From Psychroflexus torquis ATCC 700755 (lineage in GTDB: Bacteria > Bacteroidota > Bacteroidia > Flavobacteriales > Flavobacteriaceae): a stretch of DNA of 64,000 nt. The translations under genes were made by a program, and so were the position numbers. Shown piece by piece: positions 8,397 through 18,011 of this stretch. How positions within the stretch are numbered: the stretch's first letter is position 1; every line of letters begins with the position of its first letter. Under the pieces are notes generated by a model. The model saw only the letters and a program-made list of their open reading frames with translations, made no database searches and was not told the DNA's origin. Location of the stretch: the NCBI RefSeq assembly GCF_000153485.2, contig NC_018721.1, forward strand, positions 558,001 through 622,000, in the 5' to 3' direction.

Positions 8397-9515
8397 ATGT
8401 TGACATCCCAACATTTGATTAAATTTTTAAGCTTAAGTGCTTTTACATTTTTAATAACGAGTTGCAGTACCACTAAAGCCTTGGATGACAAATTGTATGA
8501 CGTTCAGTTTTTAGATGAATACATTATACCAGCAAATTTCAAATTTCAAAATGAAATTTATGGTGGAATCTCAGGAGTAGATTATACTAAAGGTGAACTT
8601 CTTATGGTAAATGATTCGCCTTCCAACCCACTGATTTTTAGAGCAATATTAAAACTGAAGGGGTTTCAAGTGGACACCATCACCTTCAAGTCGGTTACTA
8701 GACTACAAAACAATACCTTCTTTGAGAAAAATGCATTGGATATGGAGTCCATAAGATATGATGGAGATGGGTATTTAATTTCTACAGAAGGAAGTATCAA
8801 TTTCGGTTTATCGCCAAGAATTTTCAAAGTAAGCAAGACGGCAGAATTTATTGAAAGTTATTCGTTACCAAGTTATTTTCTGATCAAGGGGAATAACCAA
8901 CCTCGTCATAATGGTGTTTTCGAAGGCCTATCGAATGGCAAAAATTCTTCCGGATTTTGGTTTGCTAACGAATTACCCTTAGAAAAAGATGGTAAAACAC
9001 CAAAACTATATAACACCAACTCCGCTATTCGATTGAGTTTCTTTGATCATAAGGCAAAAAAAGTCACCCGCCAATATGCCATGGATTTGGATAGGATCAC
9101 CAAAATCCCGTTGCTTCCTTTTTCCATCAGTGGTCTTACAGAGATTTTACAAATTAGCCAAAATACTTTTTTGGTCCTGGAACGCTCCTATTCTGCAGGA
9201 CACAAAAGCCAAGGCAATAGAGTGAAGTTGTATCTGGTAGATGTGAGTAAGGCGACAGACATTCACGACATAGCAGAACTAGAAGCCGCTTCTTCAGAGG
9301 ATATTATTTATGCAGAGAAGAGTTTAGTGTTCGACTTTAAGTCGATCAAGAGAAAATTAACTGAAGGTATTGTCGATAATTTAGAGGGGTTATGCTTTGG
9401 ACCAACACTTCCTAATGGTAATTCTTCCCTTATTGTCGTTTCTGACAATAATTTCAATAAATTTGGGACACAATTAAATCAGATTATTTTATTAGAACTA
9501 AAACAAGTCCAATGA
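8397..9515 (+). CDS. Esterase-like activity of phytase family lipoprotein
   Basis: A 372-residue protein with a lipoprotein signal (Cys23 in LITSC) followed by a beta-propeller-like domain of the phytase esterase-like family. Characteristic stretches are EIYGGISGVDY near 54, ALDMESIRYDGDGYLISTEG near 115-135, GVFEGLSN near 173 and VDNLEGLCFGP near 328. Biochemical function in the family is poorly established, and I see no decisive catalytic residues. It overlaps the following histidine phosphatase gene by four bases, so the two are probably translated together. Confidence 0.8.
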   Translation: MLTSQHLIKFLSLSAFTFLITSCSTTKALDDKLYDVQFLDEYIIPANFKFQNEIYGGISGVDYTKGELLMVNDSPSNPLIFRAILKLKGFQVDTITFKSVTRLQNNTFFEKNALDMESIRYDGDGYLISTEGSINFGLSPRIFKVSKTAEFIESYSLPSYFLIKGNNQPRHNGVFEGLSNGKNSSGFWFANELPLEKDGKTPKLYNTNSAIRLSFFDHKAKKVTRQYAMDLDRITKIPLLPFSISGLTEILQISQNTFLVLERSYSAGHKSQGNRVKLYLVDVSKATDIHDIAELEAASSEDIIYAEKSLVFDFKSIKRKLTEGIVDNLEGLCFGPTLPNGNSSLIVVSDNNFNKFGTQLNQIILLELKQVQ

Positions 9516-10093
9516 AAACATTTCATTATTTAATTTTGAGTATCACGATACTTTGCCTGTCTTGCCAAGAGACTCCATCAAAAAATAAAGATTTTCAATT
9601 TGATATTCCAGAAGGCTTAGAAGCACAAAAGACCACTTACTATTTTGTAAGACATGCTGAAAAAGACACCATGGATAAAAAGAATAGAGACCCTCAACTT
9701 ACAGAAGAAGGGATTCGCAGAGCAAATTTTTTAGCAACTTATTTTAAAGATAAGTCCTTAGACATGTTCTATTCTACGGATTACGGTAGAACCCTTCAAA
9801 CCATCATCCCTACACTACATCAATTTAAAGGGAACATCAAAAGCTATACTGCTGGAAAGGATACATTATTTGATGCTGAATTCTGGAAATCAACCTACGG
9901 CAAAAAAGTATTAGTCCTAGGACACAGCAACACAAGTCCTAGATTCATGAATGAAATTCTTTCAGAATCGGTGTATGATGACCTGGAAGAAAACACCTAT
10001 GATATCTTCTTCAAAATGGAAATTGATAAAGATTTGTATTTAAAAGACACTTTGATTCAGCTTAAAGTTCCAAAAGAATTTAGTTACAATTAA
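9512..10093 (+). CDS. Histidine phosphatase family lipoprotein
   Basis: A 193-residue protein with a lipobox ending at Cys18 and a histidine phosphatase domain. The RHAEKD motif carries the phospho-acceptor His48, LTEEGIRRA follows, and LGHSN near residue 138 supplies the second catalytic histidine. It lies in the small-phosphatase branch of the phosphoglycerate mutase superfamily and probably acts in the periplasm; the substrate is unknown. It overlaps the upstream gene by ATGA and converges on the DUF6503 gene with a 14-bp overlap. Confidence 0.88.
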   Translation: MKTFHYLILSITILCLSCQETPSKNKDFQFDIPEGLEAQKTTYYFVRHAEKDTMDKKNRDPQLTEEGIRRANFLATYFKDKSLDMFYSTDYGRTLQTIIPTLHQFKGNIKSYTAGKDTLFDAEFWKSTYGKKVLVLGHSNTSPRFMNEILSESVYDDLEENTYDIFFKMEIDKDLYLKDTLIQLKVPKEFSYN

Positions 10094-10829
10094 GGGCAGA
10101 AGGCTCTAAAATAACATTTTCATTTTCGATTTTAGAGAGAAGTTCTAAATCTCCCTTTTCCCAAAACTGACCTAGATCTTCTAATTTTTGAGAGGTCTTT
10201 TTGGGTGTGTAATTTTCATAATCCTGAAAAACAACACCATCAATCGTCCTTTGGTTAATCGCCTTTCTGAAGCGTAATCCACCTCCATTGACTAAAAAGC
10301 TATAAGCTATAAAGTCCATTGAAAAATCTGAGGTATCGAACCAATAGATGTAAGCATCTTCAAAATCCTCTCCACCATCATTTTCTGTGAACTTAACCTT
10401 CAATTTATGGTAAATCTTGGCGTTGATTTCTTCTTTGCCTAGATAAGAGGGGCGTACAGCAGCATCTTCTAAACGAAGAGGTAGCTGAGTAAAATAGTGG
10501 ACAGAATTAACAGATTCATAATAAGAAAATGCAGTGGTATCTGCCAACATTACAATAGAATCTTGATAAAAACGCGTCAATTCTCCATTTTTTACAACAT
10601 CTCTTGTTGGTGAAGTTATCGAAAGTCTTTCAAACTGAAGTCCTTCACAGGTCGGCATCGCTTTATAAGAATAGTCTCTAAATTTGAACTTTAATACATT
10701 CTCATTAAGTTTTGATTTACCAGAAAACTCAATAGCTTTCTCTATAACCTTTGAAGGTTCAATCGTTTTTTGTTCAGATTTTTGACATCCTAGCATACTC
10801 AGTAAGATGAATCCAATTAAATACTTCAT
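10080..10829 (-). CDS. DUF6503 family lipoprotein
   Basis: A 249-residue lipoprotein (Cys15 in MLGCQK) resembling the Bacteroidota family DUF6503. It contains many beta-strand-like stretches with aromatic residues, for example LKFKFRDYSYKAM and DAYIYWFDTSDFSMDFIAY, consistent with a lipid-binding or LolA/LppX-like fold. That fold is inference. No enzyme motif is visible. Its 3' end overlaps the histidine phosphatase gene on the other strand by 14 bp. Confidence 0.7.
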   Translation of the reverse strand: MKYLIGFILLSMLGCQKSEQKTIEPSKVIEKAIEFSGKSKLNENVLKFKFRDYSYKAMPTCEGLQFERLSITSPTRDVVKNGELTRFYQDSIVMLADTTAFSYYESVNSVHYFTQLPLRLEDAAVRPSYLGKEEINAKIYHKLKVKFTENDGGEDFEDAYIYWFDTSDFSMDFIAYSFLVNGGGLRFRKAINQRTIDGVVFQDYENYTPKKTSQKLEDLGQFWEKGDLELLSKIENENVILEPSALNCN

Positions 10830-10888
10830 ATCATTATTAATTTAAATATAAACACTGTCGTTAATTCTAGCTTTCCTTTCAAAAGTCT

Positions 10889-10896
10889 TATTTTTG
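10889..10896 (+). promoter_or_regulatory. -7 promoter box of smpB
   Basis: TATTTTTG matches TAnnTTTG and ends 19 nt before the smpB ATG. No clear -33 TTG was found. Confidence 0.5.
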
Positions 10897-10915
10897 AAAT
10901 ATATATTTTAGTTCT

Positions 10916-11380
10916 ATGGTTAAAAACAAAATCAATATAAAAAATAAAAAAGCCAGATTTCAATATGAAATTCTGGACAAATATACAGCTGGAATTGTAT
11001 TAGCTGGCACCGAAATCAAATCTATCCGGGAAGGAAAAGCCACAATCACTGAAAGTTTTTGTGAATTCAATGAGCAGGGAGAATTATTTGTGATTAATAT
11101 GGATGTTCAAGAATATTCCCATGCAACCCATTTTAACCATAAGCCTAAAAACGCCAGGAAACTTTTACTTAATAAAAAAGAGCTGAAAAAACTTCTCAAA
11201 GAAGTCAAAAACAGCGGTCTTACTATTATTCCCTTGCGCTTATTTCTTAACGACAGAGGCTTTGCAAAATTGCAGATCGCCTTGTCTAAAGGTAAAAAGC
11301 TTCATGATAAACGCGAAACTATAAAGGATCGTGATACCAAAAGAAAGCTCAACAGAATCAACAAGACCTTTAATACATAG
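10916..11380 (+). CDS. smpB: SsrA-binding protein SmpB
   Basis: SmpB binds tmRNA and brings it to stalled ribosomes for trans-translation. The 154-residue protein has the standard layout: KNKKARFQYEILDKYTAGIVL, the GTEIKSIREGKA signature, and a basic C-terminal tail (LHDKRETIKDRDTKRKLNR) that reaches into the decoding centre. Length and order are normal. The tmRNA gene itself is not in this window. Confidence 0.97.
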   Translation: MVKNKINIKNKKARFQYEILDKYTAGIVLAGTEIKSIREGKATITESFCEFNEQGELFVINMDVQEYSHATHFNHKPKNARKLLLNKKELKKLLKEVKNSGLTIIPLRLFLNDRGFAKLQIALSKGKKLHDKRETIKDRDTKRKLNRINKTFNT

Positions 11381-11403
11381 GTTTTCTATCTTATATTAAA
11401 TTT

Positions 11404-13878
11404 ATGAAGCCTCCATATCTACTTATTTTTTTATTGCTGTCTTTTTTAACTAGTCATTCTCAAATTACAGGAAAAGTGACTGATAGCATCGGTAATCCTT
11501 TACAAAATGTAAATGTTTATGATGAAGGCACCTTCAATGGAACCACTACCAATGCCAATGGTGAGTTCAAATTAAAGGTTGAGCAAACTAAAGAGTCTTA
11601 TCTCATTTTTAAATTTTTGGGGTTTCAAACTGAAAAAAGAAAGATAGAAACCTCTACCGATACCATCACTATACAATTAACAGAAAAGGTAACGAGCTTA
11701 GACGATGTTTTTATTACCAATAACGAGGATCCTGCCTATTCTATTATCCGCAATGCCGTGGAAAATAGAAAGAAAAACCTATCAAAAATTCAAGAGTATA
11801 AAGCTGATTTCTATTCCAAAGGGCTCTGGAAAATCGAAAATGCCCCAGAAAAAATATTAGGCCAAGAAGTTGGTGACTTAGGAGGTGGTTTGGATTCCAC
11901 CCGAAGTGGCGTGGTCTACCTAAGTGAAACCTTTTCAAAGATTTCATACAAAGCGCCAAACCGTTTCAAAGAAAACATCATCGCTTCCAAAGTTAGTGGG
12001 AACGATAACGGATTTAGCTTTAATTCTGCAGAAGATTTCAATTTCTCATTTTACGAAAATACCATCGACTTAGGCAAAAATCTGGTCTCTCCAATTGCTA
12101 ATTTTGCCATGCAATATTACAACTATGAGCTGGAAGGAACTTTTTATGAAAATGATAAATTCTTGATCAATAAAATAAAGGTTATACCTAAGAGACCTAA
12201 CGATGCTGTATTTAGCGGATATATTTATATCCTAGAAGATACTTGGGAAATTTACGGTGTTGACCTTATGACGACTGGCAAATCACTTCAAGTCGAGGTG
12301 GTGGAAGAACTCAATCTCAAACAAACCTTCAACTATAGCGAGGAGTATAAATTCTGGACTCTTATTTCCCAAGATATTTCTTTTAGTTGGGGGATTTTAG
12401 GAATTTCTGGAGGTGGTAATTTTGTAGCTTCTTATAAAAACTATGAGTTCAACCCTCAGTTGACCAAAAAGGATTTCTCGAATGCCATTATTACCTTCGA
12501 TGAGGAGGCGAATACCAAGGACAGTTTGTTCTGGGAACAAAATAGGCCTGTTCCTCTTACTAGTTTAGAACAAGAAGATTATACCTTTAAAGACAGCCTA
12601 CAGATCCTAAAAAACTCTCAACCTTATAAAGATTCTATAGATACAGTAAGTAACACCTTCAAAGTAACAGATCCTTTATTTGGCTACTCTTGGCAAAATT
12701 CAACGACCAATCAAGAAGCTGGATTCACTGGCTTAACCGATCTTAATTATAACACCGTACAGGGATTTAATATTAAATCGGGAGTTTACTTCAGACAAAA
12801 AGATACTGCTGGAACCTTCAGAACCTATTGGGAAATTCGATCTGATTTAGATTATGGATTCTCTGAAGAAACTCTGAGACCTAGCTTTACTTTTACGAAA
12901 AAATTTAATAATTTCTCAAAACCTTTTTTGATTATTTCTGGTGGTGTCAAAGCTGAAGAAATCAATTCTACCAATCCTATCAACGAGAGATTATCCTCCA
13001 TTGCTTCAGTATTTTTTGAGCGTAATTACCTTAAGTTATTCGAAAGGATTTTTGGCAAAGCCACTTATAGTCAAGACGTGTTTAATGGCTTTCGACTCAG
13101 TGCCGAATTGGGTTTTGAAAGAAGACGTTCTCTTATCAATTCTACGAATTCACCAATTATTGAAAATAAAAATGGAGGCTTTACCTCCAATAATCCTCTA
13201 GCGCCTGAAGCTTTTGGATCTCAATTGTTCCCTTCCCATACTATTGGTAAGTTTAGAATTGCAGGACGTATAAATTTTAATCAAAAATATGTGCTAACGC
13301 CTAATGGGAAATACGACACCTTTAGTGATAAATTTCCTGTATTTAGCTTTGCTTATGAGAAAGGCTTTGCTTCAGATATAAGTGATTTTAATTTTGATGT
13401 TGTAAAAGCAAGACTCACTCAAACCAAAACGATTTCTAGGTTTGGAGAACTGGCTTATAGTCTTAACGGTGGTTTATTTTTTAATGCAGAAAACATCTCC
13501 TTTTTGGATTTTAAGCATTTCAACGGAAACCAAACTCGAATAGGAACCTCAGATAGTTATCTTAATCAATTCAACCTGCTGCCTTATTATGAACTGTCTA
13601 CCAACTCAGATTATGCAGATGTTCATTTAGAGCATAATTTTAAAGGATTTCTCCTTAATAAAATTCCGCTTCTCAATCAACTGAATTTCAATATGGTCGT
13701 AGGGGCTAAAAGCTTATTTACGGACTCTCATAAACCCTATTCAGAATTTTCGGTAGGTTTAGACAATGTTGGCTTTGGTCAATTTCGATTTTTTAGAATC
13801 GATTACGTCAAACCTTATCAAGGGGGTTGGCAGAGTGGAGCTTTGGTTTTTGGACTTAAACTACTGGATCAATTTTAA
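11404..13878 (+). CDS. DUF5686/CarboxypepD_reg-like outer membrane protein
   Basis: An 824-residue outer-membrane protein with a signal peptide (about 1-19), an N-terminal carboxypeptidase-regulatory-like beta-sandwich (about 20-100, beginning ITGKVTDSIGNPLQNVNVYD) and a long C-terminal region of alternating aromatic strands typical of the DUF5686 beta barrel. It resembles a TonB-dependent receptor without a recognisable plug domain. Function is unknown; surface transport or anchoring is plausible. It follows smpB by 23 bp and converges on pcm. Confidence 0.85.
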   Translation: MKPPYLLIFLLLSFLTSHSQITGKVTDSIGNPLQNVNVYDEGTFNGTTTNANGEFKLKVEQTKESYLIFKFLGFQTEKRKIETSTDTITIQLTEKVTSLDDVFITNNEDPAYSIIRNAVENRKKNLSKIQEYKADFYSKGLWKIENAPEKILGQEVGDLGGGLDSTRSGVVYLSETFSKISYKAPNRFKENIIASKVSGNDNGFSFNSAEDFNFSFYENTIDLGKNLVSPIANFAMQYYNYELEGTFYENDKFLINKIKVIPKRPNDAVFSGYIYILEDTWEIYGVDLMTTGKSLQVEVVEELNLKQTFNYSEEYKFWTLISQDISFSWGILGISGGGNFVASYKNYEFNPQLTKKDFSNAIITFDEEANTKDSLFWEQNRPVPLTSLEQEDYTFKDSLQILKNSQPYKDSIDTVSNTFKVTDPLFGYSWQNSTTNQEAGFTGLTDLNYNTVQGFNIKSGVYFRQKDTAGTFRTYWEIRSDLDYGFSEETLRPSFTFTKKFNNFSKPFLIISGGVKAEEINSTNPINERLSSIASVFFERNYLKLFERIFGKATYSQDVFNGFRLSAELGFERRRSLINSTNSPIIENKNGGFTSNNPLAPEAFGSQLFPSHTIGKFRIAGRINFNQKYVLTPNGKYDTFSDKFPVFSFAYEKGFASDISDFNFDVVKARLTQTKTISRFGELAYSLNGGLFFNAENISFLDFKHFNGNQTRIGTSDSYLNQFNLLPYYELSTNSDYADVHLEHNFKGFLLNKIPLLNQLNFNMVVGAKSLFTDSHKPYSEFSVGLDNVGFGQFRFFRIDYVKPYQGGWQSGALVFGLKLLDQF

Positions 13879-13886
13879 GGGAATCC

Positions 13887-14528
13887 CTAATTTTTATCCT
13901 CCAAGAGTGGCACAAAACGAAATTCGCCAAAGGTTTCTTTTTGAAAGCTTTTAGCAGAAGTCCTTTTCAATAAAGTCATAATTTGTGGGTCTTCCCCAAC
14001 GGGAATCACAAGTCTACCTCCAATTTTCAATTGAGACATTAAAGGTTTGGGTATAAAAGGCGCCCCAGCAGTCACGATAATTTTATCGAAAGGGGCGTAC
14101 TCTGGCAAACCTTTGTACCCATCTCCAAAACTCATAAATTTAGGTCTGTAGCCTAGTTTTTGAAGAAAGTTTTTAGTTTTCTTATACAGTTTTTGTTGTC
14201 TTTCTATGGTATATACTTTTGCTCCCAGTTCGCATAAAACGGCGGCTTGGTAACCGCTTCCCGTCCCTACTTCCAAAATTAGATCACCGCGTTCTACCTG
14301 CAAAAGCTCAGTCTGAAAAGCGACCGTAAATGGCTGAGAGATTGTTTGTCCGGCAGCGATAGGGAAAGCCTTATCTTGGTAAGCATGATCTTCAAAACTG
14401 CTATCCATAAAAAGGTGTCTAGGAATTTCATTTATCGCTTGAAGGACTTTTTCATCTTTAATTCCCTTTTCTCGGACCAATTCTACTAGTAATTTACGTT
14501 TTCCTTGCTGTCTATAACTGTCTTCCAA
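13887..14528 (-). CDS. pcm: Protein-L-isoaspartate O-methyltransferase
   Basis: Pcm methylates isoaspartyl residues in damaged proteins using S-adenosylmethionine. The 213-residue protein shows IPRHLFM, the region AGQTISQPFTVAFQTELL, the SAM motif LEVGTGSGYQAAVL and GAPFIPKPLMSQLKIGGRLV. The start codon is TTG at 14528-14526: the next upstream in-frame codons lead to a stop without an ATG, and the N-terminus aligns with related flavobacterial proteins as I remember them. Confidence 0.93.
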   Translation of the reverse strand: MEDSYRQQGKRKLLVELVREKGIKDEKVLQAINEIPRHLFMDSSFEDHAYQDKAFPIAAGQTISQPFTVAFQTELLQVERGDLILEVGTGSGYQAAVLCELGAKVYTIERQQKLYKKTKNFLQKLGYRPKFMSFGDGYKGLPEYAPFDKIIVTAGAPFIPKPLMSQLKIGGRLVIPVGEDPQIMTLLKRTSAKSFQKETFGEFRFVPLLEDKN

Positions 14529-14542
14529 GCTTTTATATTTAA

Positions 14543-14726
14543 TACCGAATTAAATTTATAATGTCGTATAAATAAATTGAATTATACTTCGACGTAGCTC
14601 AGCACAGGTTTTTTGATTGATTGAAATAAAAAATGATTAGCATAGCCTTAGCTACGGTAATTATTTTTGATAAAAAGCAGTCAAAAAAGAAACAATTTAT
14701 TGCTGCATTATAGGTTTAATTTGGTA
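14543..14726. mobile_element. MITE-like element, copy 1
   Basis: A 184-bp non-coding element fills most of the 355-bp gap between pcm and the oxidoreductase gene. Its ends are imperfect terminal inverted repeats: the first 21 nt of the left end (TACCGAATTAAATTTATAAT...) and of the complemented right end (TACCAAATTAAACCTATAAT...) match at 18 positions. Inside, CGTAGCT (14593-14599) pairs with AGCTACG (14650-14656). The core GCATAGCCTTAGCTACGG (14640-14657) recurs, complemented, in the element at 29798-29957. No ORF and no clear target duplication are seen, so this copy is probably old. Confidence 0.6.
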
Positions 14727-14857
14727 AAGGTCTTAATAATAGCAAAATTAGAAAAAAATGTTGGATACATCCATTCAGGAAGCTATTATTAGTTTGGGAG
14801 TTTTTAAAAGAAATCTTATAAAAAGCCTATGCTCACAGTTAGCTTAAAAAGAAATGT

Positions 14858-14865
14858 TACTTTTG
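14858..14865 (+). promoter_or_regulatory. -7 promoter box of the oxidoreductase operon
   Basis: TACTTTTG matches TAnnTTTG and ends 18 nt before the ATG at 14884. The -33 position reads TTA rather than TTG. Confidence 0.5.
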
Positions 14866-14883
14866 TGTAAAACCATATAATTT

Positions 14884-15849
14884 ATGCTAAAAGTTGGTGT
14901 TTTGGGCGCAGGACATCTCGGAAAAATTCATCTGAGATTGCTCAACGAATCAAAGAAATATAAACTTATAGGATTTCACGATACAGATCAGACTCACGCA
15001 AAGAAGATCGAAAAAGAATTTGGTTATTCTTGCTTTGAGGACTATGCTGAACTACTGAGCAATGTAGATGTTATTGATATCGTCACTCCTACCACCTACC
15101 ATTATAGTATGGCAGAACAAGCCATAAAAGCAGGTGTTCACGTTTTTATAGAAAAGCCTATCACCTCTACGGTAAAAGAGGCAGACGCTCTTATAAAACT
15201 GGCTAAAGCTCATAATGTAAAAGGGCAAGTTGGACATGTTGAACGTTTTAATCCAGCTTTTAGAGCTGCTATAGGCAAAATAGACACTCCCATGTTTATT
15301 GAAGCGCACCGACTCGCAGAATTTAACCCAAGAGGAACAGATGTTCCTGTTGTTTTAGACTTGATGATTCATGATATTGATGCTATCTTAAGTATCGTTA
15401 ATTCTAAAGTGAAAAAAATTAATGCAAGTGGTGTCTCTGTTATTTCTGAGACTCCAGATATCACCAATGCAAGACTTGAATTTGAGAACGGCTGTGTGGC
15501 TAATCTTACAGCAAGTAGAATATCGCTTAAAAACATGCGTAAGTCAAGGTTCTTCCAGAGAGACGCTTACATTTCGGTAGATTTTCTTGAAAAAGTAACC
15601 GAAGTTGTCAAAATGAAAGACGCCCCTCAAGACCCAGACGATTTTGCTATGATTCTTCAAAACGCTGAAGGCGTAAAGAAACAAATCTACTTTGATAATC
15701 CAGATATAAGTCCAAATAATGCTATTTTGGACGAATTAGAAACATTTGCAGAAGCTGTTGAAAATGACACGGTACCTATTGTAACTTTAGAACAAGGTAC
15801 TGAGGCTTTAAGAGTGGCCATGCAAATCATAAAAGCATTCGACGAGTAA
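14884..15849 (+). CDS. Gfo/Idh/MocA family oxidoreductase
   Basis: An NAD(P)-dependent oxidoreductase of 321 residues. The N-terminal Rossmann fold opens with GVLGAGHLGKIHLRLL, the family motif EKPIT is near residue 95, and the C-terminal domain contains the conserved GHVERFNP and DLMIHDIDAIL. The substrate, usually a sugar or related compound, cannot be read from the sequence. It heads a forward run with hbd, DUF1015 and YggS, an order common in flavobacteria. Confidence 0.92.
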   Translation: MLKVGVLGAGHLGKIHLRLLNESKKYKLIGFHDTDQTHAKKIEKEFGYSCFEDYAELLSNVDVIDIVTPTTYHYSMAEQAIKAGVHVFIEKPITSTVKEADALIKLAKAHNVKGQVGHVERFNPAFRAAIGKIDTPMFIEAHRLAEFNPRGTDVPVVLDLMIHDIDAILSIVNSKVKKINASGVSVISETPDITNARLEFENGCVANLTASRISLKNMRKSRFFQRDAYISVDFLEKVTEVVKMKDAPQDPDDFAMILQNAEGVKKQIYFDNPDISPNNAILDELETFAEAVENDTVPIVTLEQGTEALRVAMQIIKAFDE

Positions 15850-15868
15850 TCATTTTAAAAATAAAATC

Positions 15869-16759
15869 ATGAAAAATATAGCTATAATAGGTGCAGGAAC
15901 TATGGGAAATGGTATTGCACATACCTTTGCTCAATTCGATTATAATGTAAGTTTAATAGATGTCTCAACAGATAGTCTGGATAAAGGTATTGCAACCATC
16001 ACTAGAAATCTAGACCGCATGGTTAGCAAAGAAAAGATAAGCGAAGAGGACAAGAAAAGAACACTGGGAAATATCACCACTTTTACAAGTATAGCAGACG
16101 GGGCAAAAAATGCAGACCTCGTCGTTGAAGCCGCTACAGAAAATGAAAAAATCAAGCTCGAGATTTTTAAAGAACTCGACAGCCTTTGTCCAGCTAAAAC
16201 TATTTTAGCAACAAATACCAGCTCTATTCCAATCACCAAAATTGCTGCTGTCACGGGCAGACCTAAACAAGTGATAGGAATGCACTTTATGAATCCAGTA
16301 CCTATCATGAAGCTTGTAGAAATCATAAGAGGCTACAATACTAGCGATGACATTACAAATAGAGTTGTAGAGCTAGCTAAAAATCTTGGTAAAGTCCCAA
16401 CTGAAGTTAACGACTACCCTGGTTTCGTAGCTAACAGAATTTTAATGCCAATGATTAATGAGGCTGTAGAAACTCTATACAATAATGTAGCGGGTGTTGA
16501 AGAAATTGACACTGTAATGAAGCTAGGCATGGCTCATCCTATGGGTCCCCTTCAGCTTGCCGATTTTATAGGATTGGATATATGTTTATCTATTTTGGAA
16601 GTGATGTATGAGGGCTTTAAAAATCCAAAATATGCCCCTTGTCCTTTACTCGTTAACATGGTGAGAGCAGGCAAACTTGGAGTGAAATCTGGAGAAGGAT
16701 TTTATGACTATAGTGAAAGCAAAAAAGCAGAAAAAGTATCCTCACAATTTGTATCTTAA
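15869..16759 (+). CDS. hbd: 3-hydroxybutyryl-CoA dehydrogenase
   Basis: This enzyme interconverts acetoacetyl-CoA and 3-hydroxybutyryl-CoA with NAD(P)H. The 296-residue protein has the nucleotide-binding motif IIGAGTMGNGIAHTFAQ at its N-terminus, the HFMNPVPIMKLVEII signature with the catalytic histidine near 140, and the C-terminal helical domain (MGPLQLADFIGLDICL). It is a stand-alone short form without a hydratase domain. The next gene starts 2 bp after its stop, so they are co-transcribed. Confidence 0.92.
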   Translation: MKNIAIIGAGTMGNGIAHTFAQFDYNVSLIDVSTDSLDKGIATITRNLDRMVSKEKISEEDKKRTLGNITTFTSIADGAKNADLVVEAATENEKIKLEIFKELDSLCPAKTILATNTSSIPITKIAAVTGRPKQVIGMHFMNPVPIMKLVEIIRGYNTSDDITNRVVELAKNLGKVPTEVNDYPGFVANRILMPMINEAVETLYNNVAGVEEIDTVMKLGMAHPMGPLQLADFIGLDICLSILEVMYEGFKNPKYAPCPLLVNMVRAGKLGVKSGEGFYDYSESKKAEKVSSQFVS

Positions 16760-16761
16760 GG

Positions 16762-18000
16762 ATGCCTAAAGTTATTCCATTTCAGGCGACTAGACCTACT
16801 CGAGATAAAGTAGGTCTAATCGCTTCAAAGCCCTACGAAACCTATACCAAAGCCCAAGTTGAAGCGAGATTAGATAACAATCCCTTTTCATTTCTGCATA
16901 TCGCAAATCCTGGATATAAGTACAATAAAGAAATTTCTGGAAAAGAACGCTTTAGCCTTGTCAAAAACAGGTTTGAAGAGTTTAAAGAAGACGGTAGTTT
17001 CCGGCAAGATGGGAAACCCTGCTATTATCTTCATAAAATCATTTATAGAAATGAAATAGAGTTTGTAGGCTTTGTAGGTGCAGCAAGTGCTGAAGATTAT
17101 GAAAATAACCTCATTAGAAAACATGAGGATACGCTAACTGAAAAAGTAGAGGTGTTTACCGAGTATCTAAAGACAGTAAGGTTTAACGCCGACCCTGTCC
17201 TTCTCACCTATCCAGATAATGAAGTCCTTGACAGCATTTCAAAAAAATTGATGCAGACTCGACCAGAATATGAATTCACGACCACCTCTAGAGAAACGCA
17301 TCACTTTTGGGTGATTGAAGACCCAAAGCTTCATGAACAAATTCAAAAAGAATTTGAGGAGATGAAACATATTTATATAGCCGATGGACACCATAGAAGT
17401 TCCTCTTCGATTGACTTAAAAAAAGTACTTGAGGCTGAAAATGATCACCACACAGGGGAAGAAGCCTATAACTTTTTTATGGGATTTTTTATTCCAGAAA
17501 GTCACTTGAGAATTCATGAATTCAACAGACTTGTAAAGGACCTAAACGGTTTAAGTAAAGACGAATTTCTTATTAAACTGGATGAACAATTCAAAATTGA
17601 AAATTTAAACCAGAATTATTACAAGCCTAAAGAAGCTCACTATTTTAGCATGTATCTCGATGGTGATTTTTACGAATTAAATTTAAGAGATAGAAATTAC
17701 GACTTTAATAATGCGCTATCAAGATTGGATGCTCAAATTTTATTTAATACAATTTTAAAACCAATTTTGGGAATTCAAGACTTGAGAACTAATTCTAGAT
17801 TGATGTATAGTCAAGGTCAAAAAGACATGGCTTTCGTAAAAGGGGCTATAGACCAAGGAGACTATCAGGTTGGATTCGGAATGTACCCTGCAAGTATTGA
17901 AGAAATGAAAACTATAGCAGATGAAGGAATGAAAATGCCTCCAAAAACAACCTATATTGAACCTAAGTTGAGAAGTGGGATTACGATTTATGAATTTTAA
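16762..18000 (+). CDS. DUF1015 family protein
   Basis: A 412-residue soluble protein of the DUF1015 family, recognised from its N-terminal part (IPFQATRPTRDKVGLIASKP, then NPFSFLHI) and the central IADGHHRSSSSIDL motif. No catalytic chemistry is established for the family as far as I know. It is tightly packed between hbd and the YggS gene. Confidence 0.85.
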   Translation: MPKVIPFQATRPTRDKVGLIASKPYETYTKAQVEARLDNNPFSFLHIANPGYKYNKEISGKERFSLVKNRFEEFKEDGSFRQDGKPCYYLHKIIYRNEIEFVGFVGAASAEDYENNLIRKHEDTLTEKVEVFTEYLKTVRFNADPVLLTYPDNEVLDSISKKLMQTRPEYEFTTTSRETHHFWVIEDPKLHEQIQKEFEEMKHIYIADGHHRSSSSIDLKKVLEAENDHHTGEEAYNFFMGFFIPESHLRIHEFNRLVKDLNGLSKDEFLIKLDEQFKIENLNQNYYKPKEAHYFSMYLDGDFYELNLRDRNYDFNNALSRLDAQILFNTILKPILGIQDLRTNSRLMYSQGQKDMAFVKGAIDQGDYQVGFGMYPASIEEMKTIADEGMKMPPKTTYIEPKLRSGITIYEF

Positions 18001-18011
18001 AAATTAAAAGA

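Noticed and set aside
12941..13201. 86-codon open frame inside the DUF5686 gene
   Set aside because: It lies in another frame of a well-supported gene and has no separate signals.
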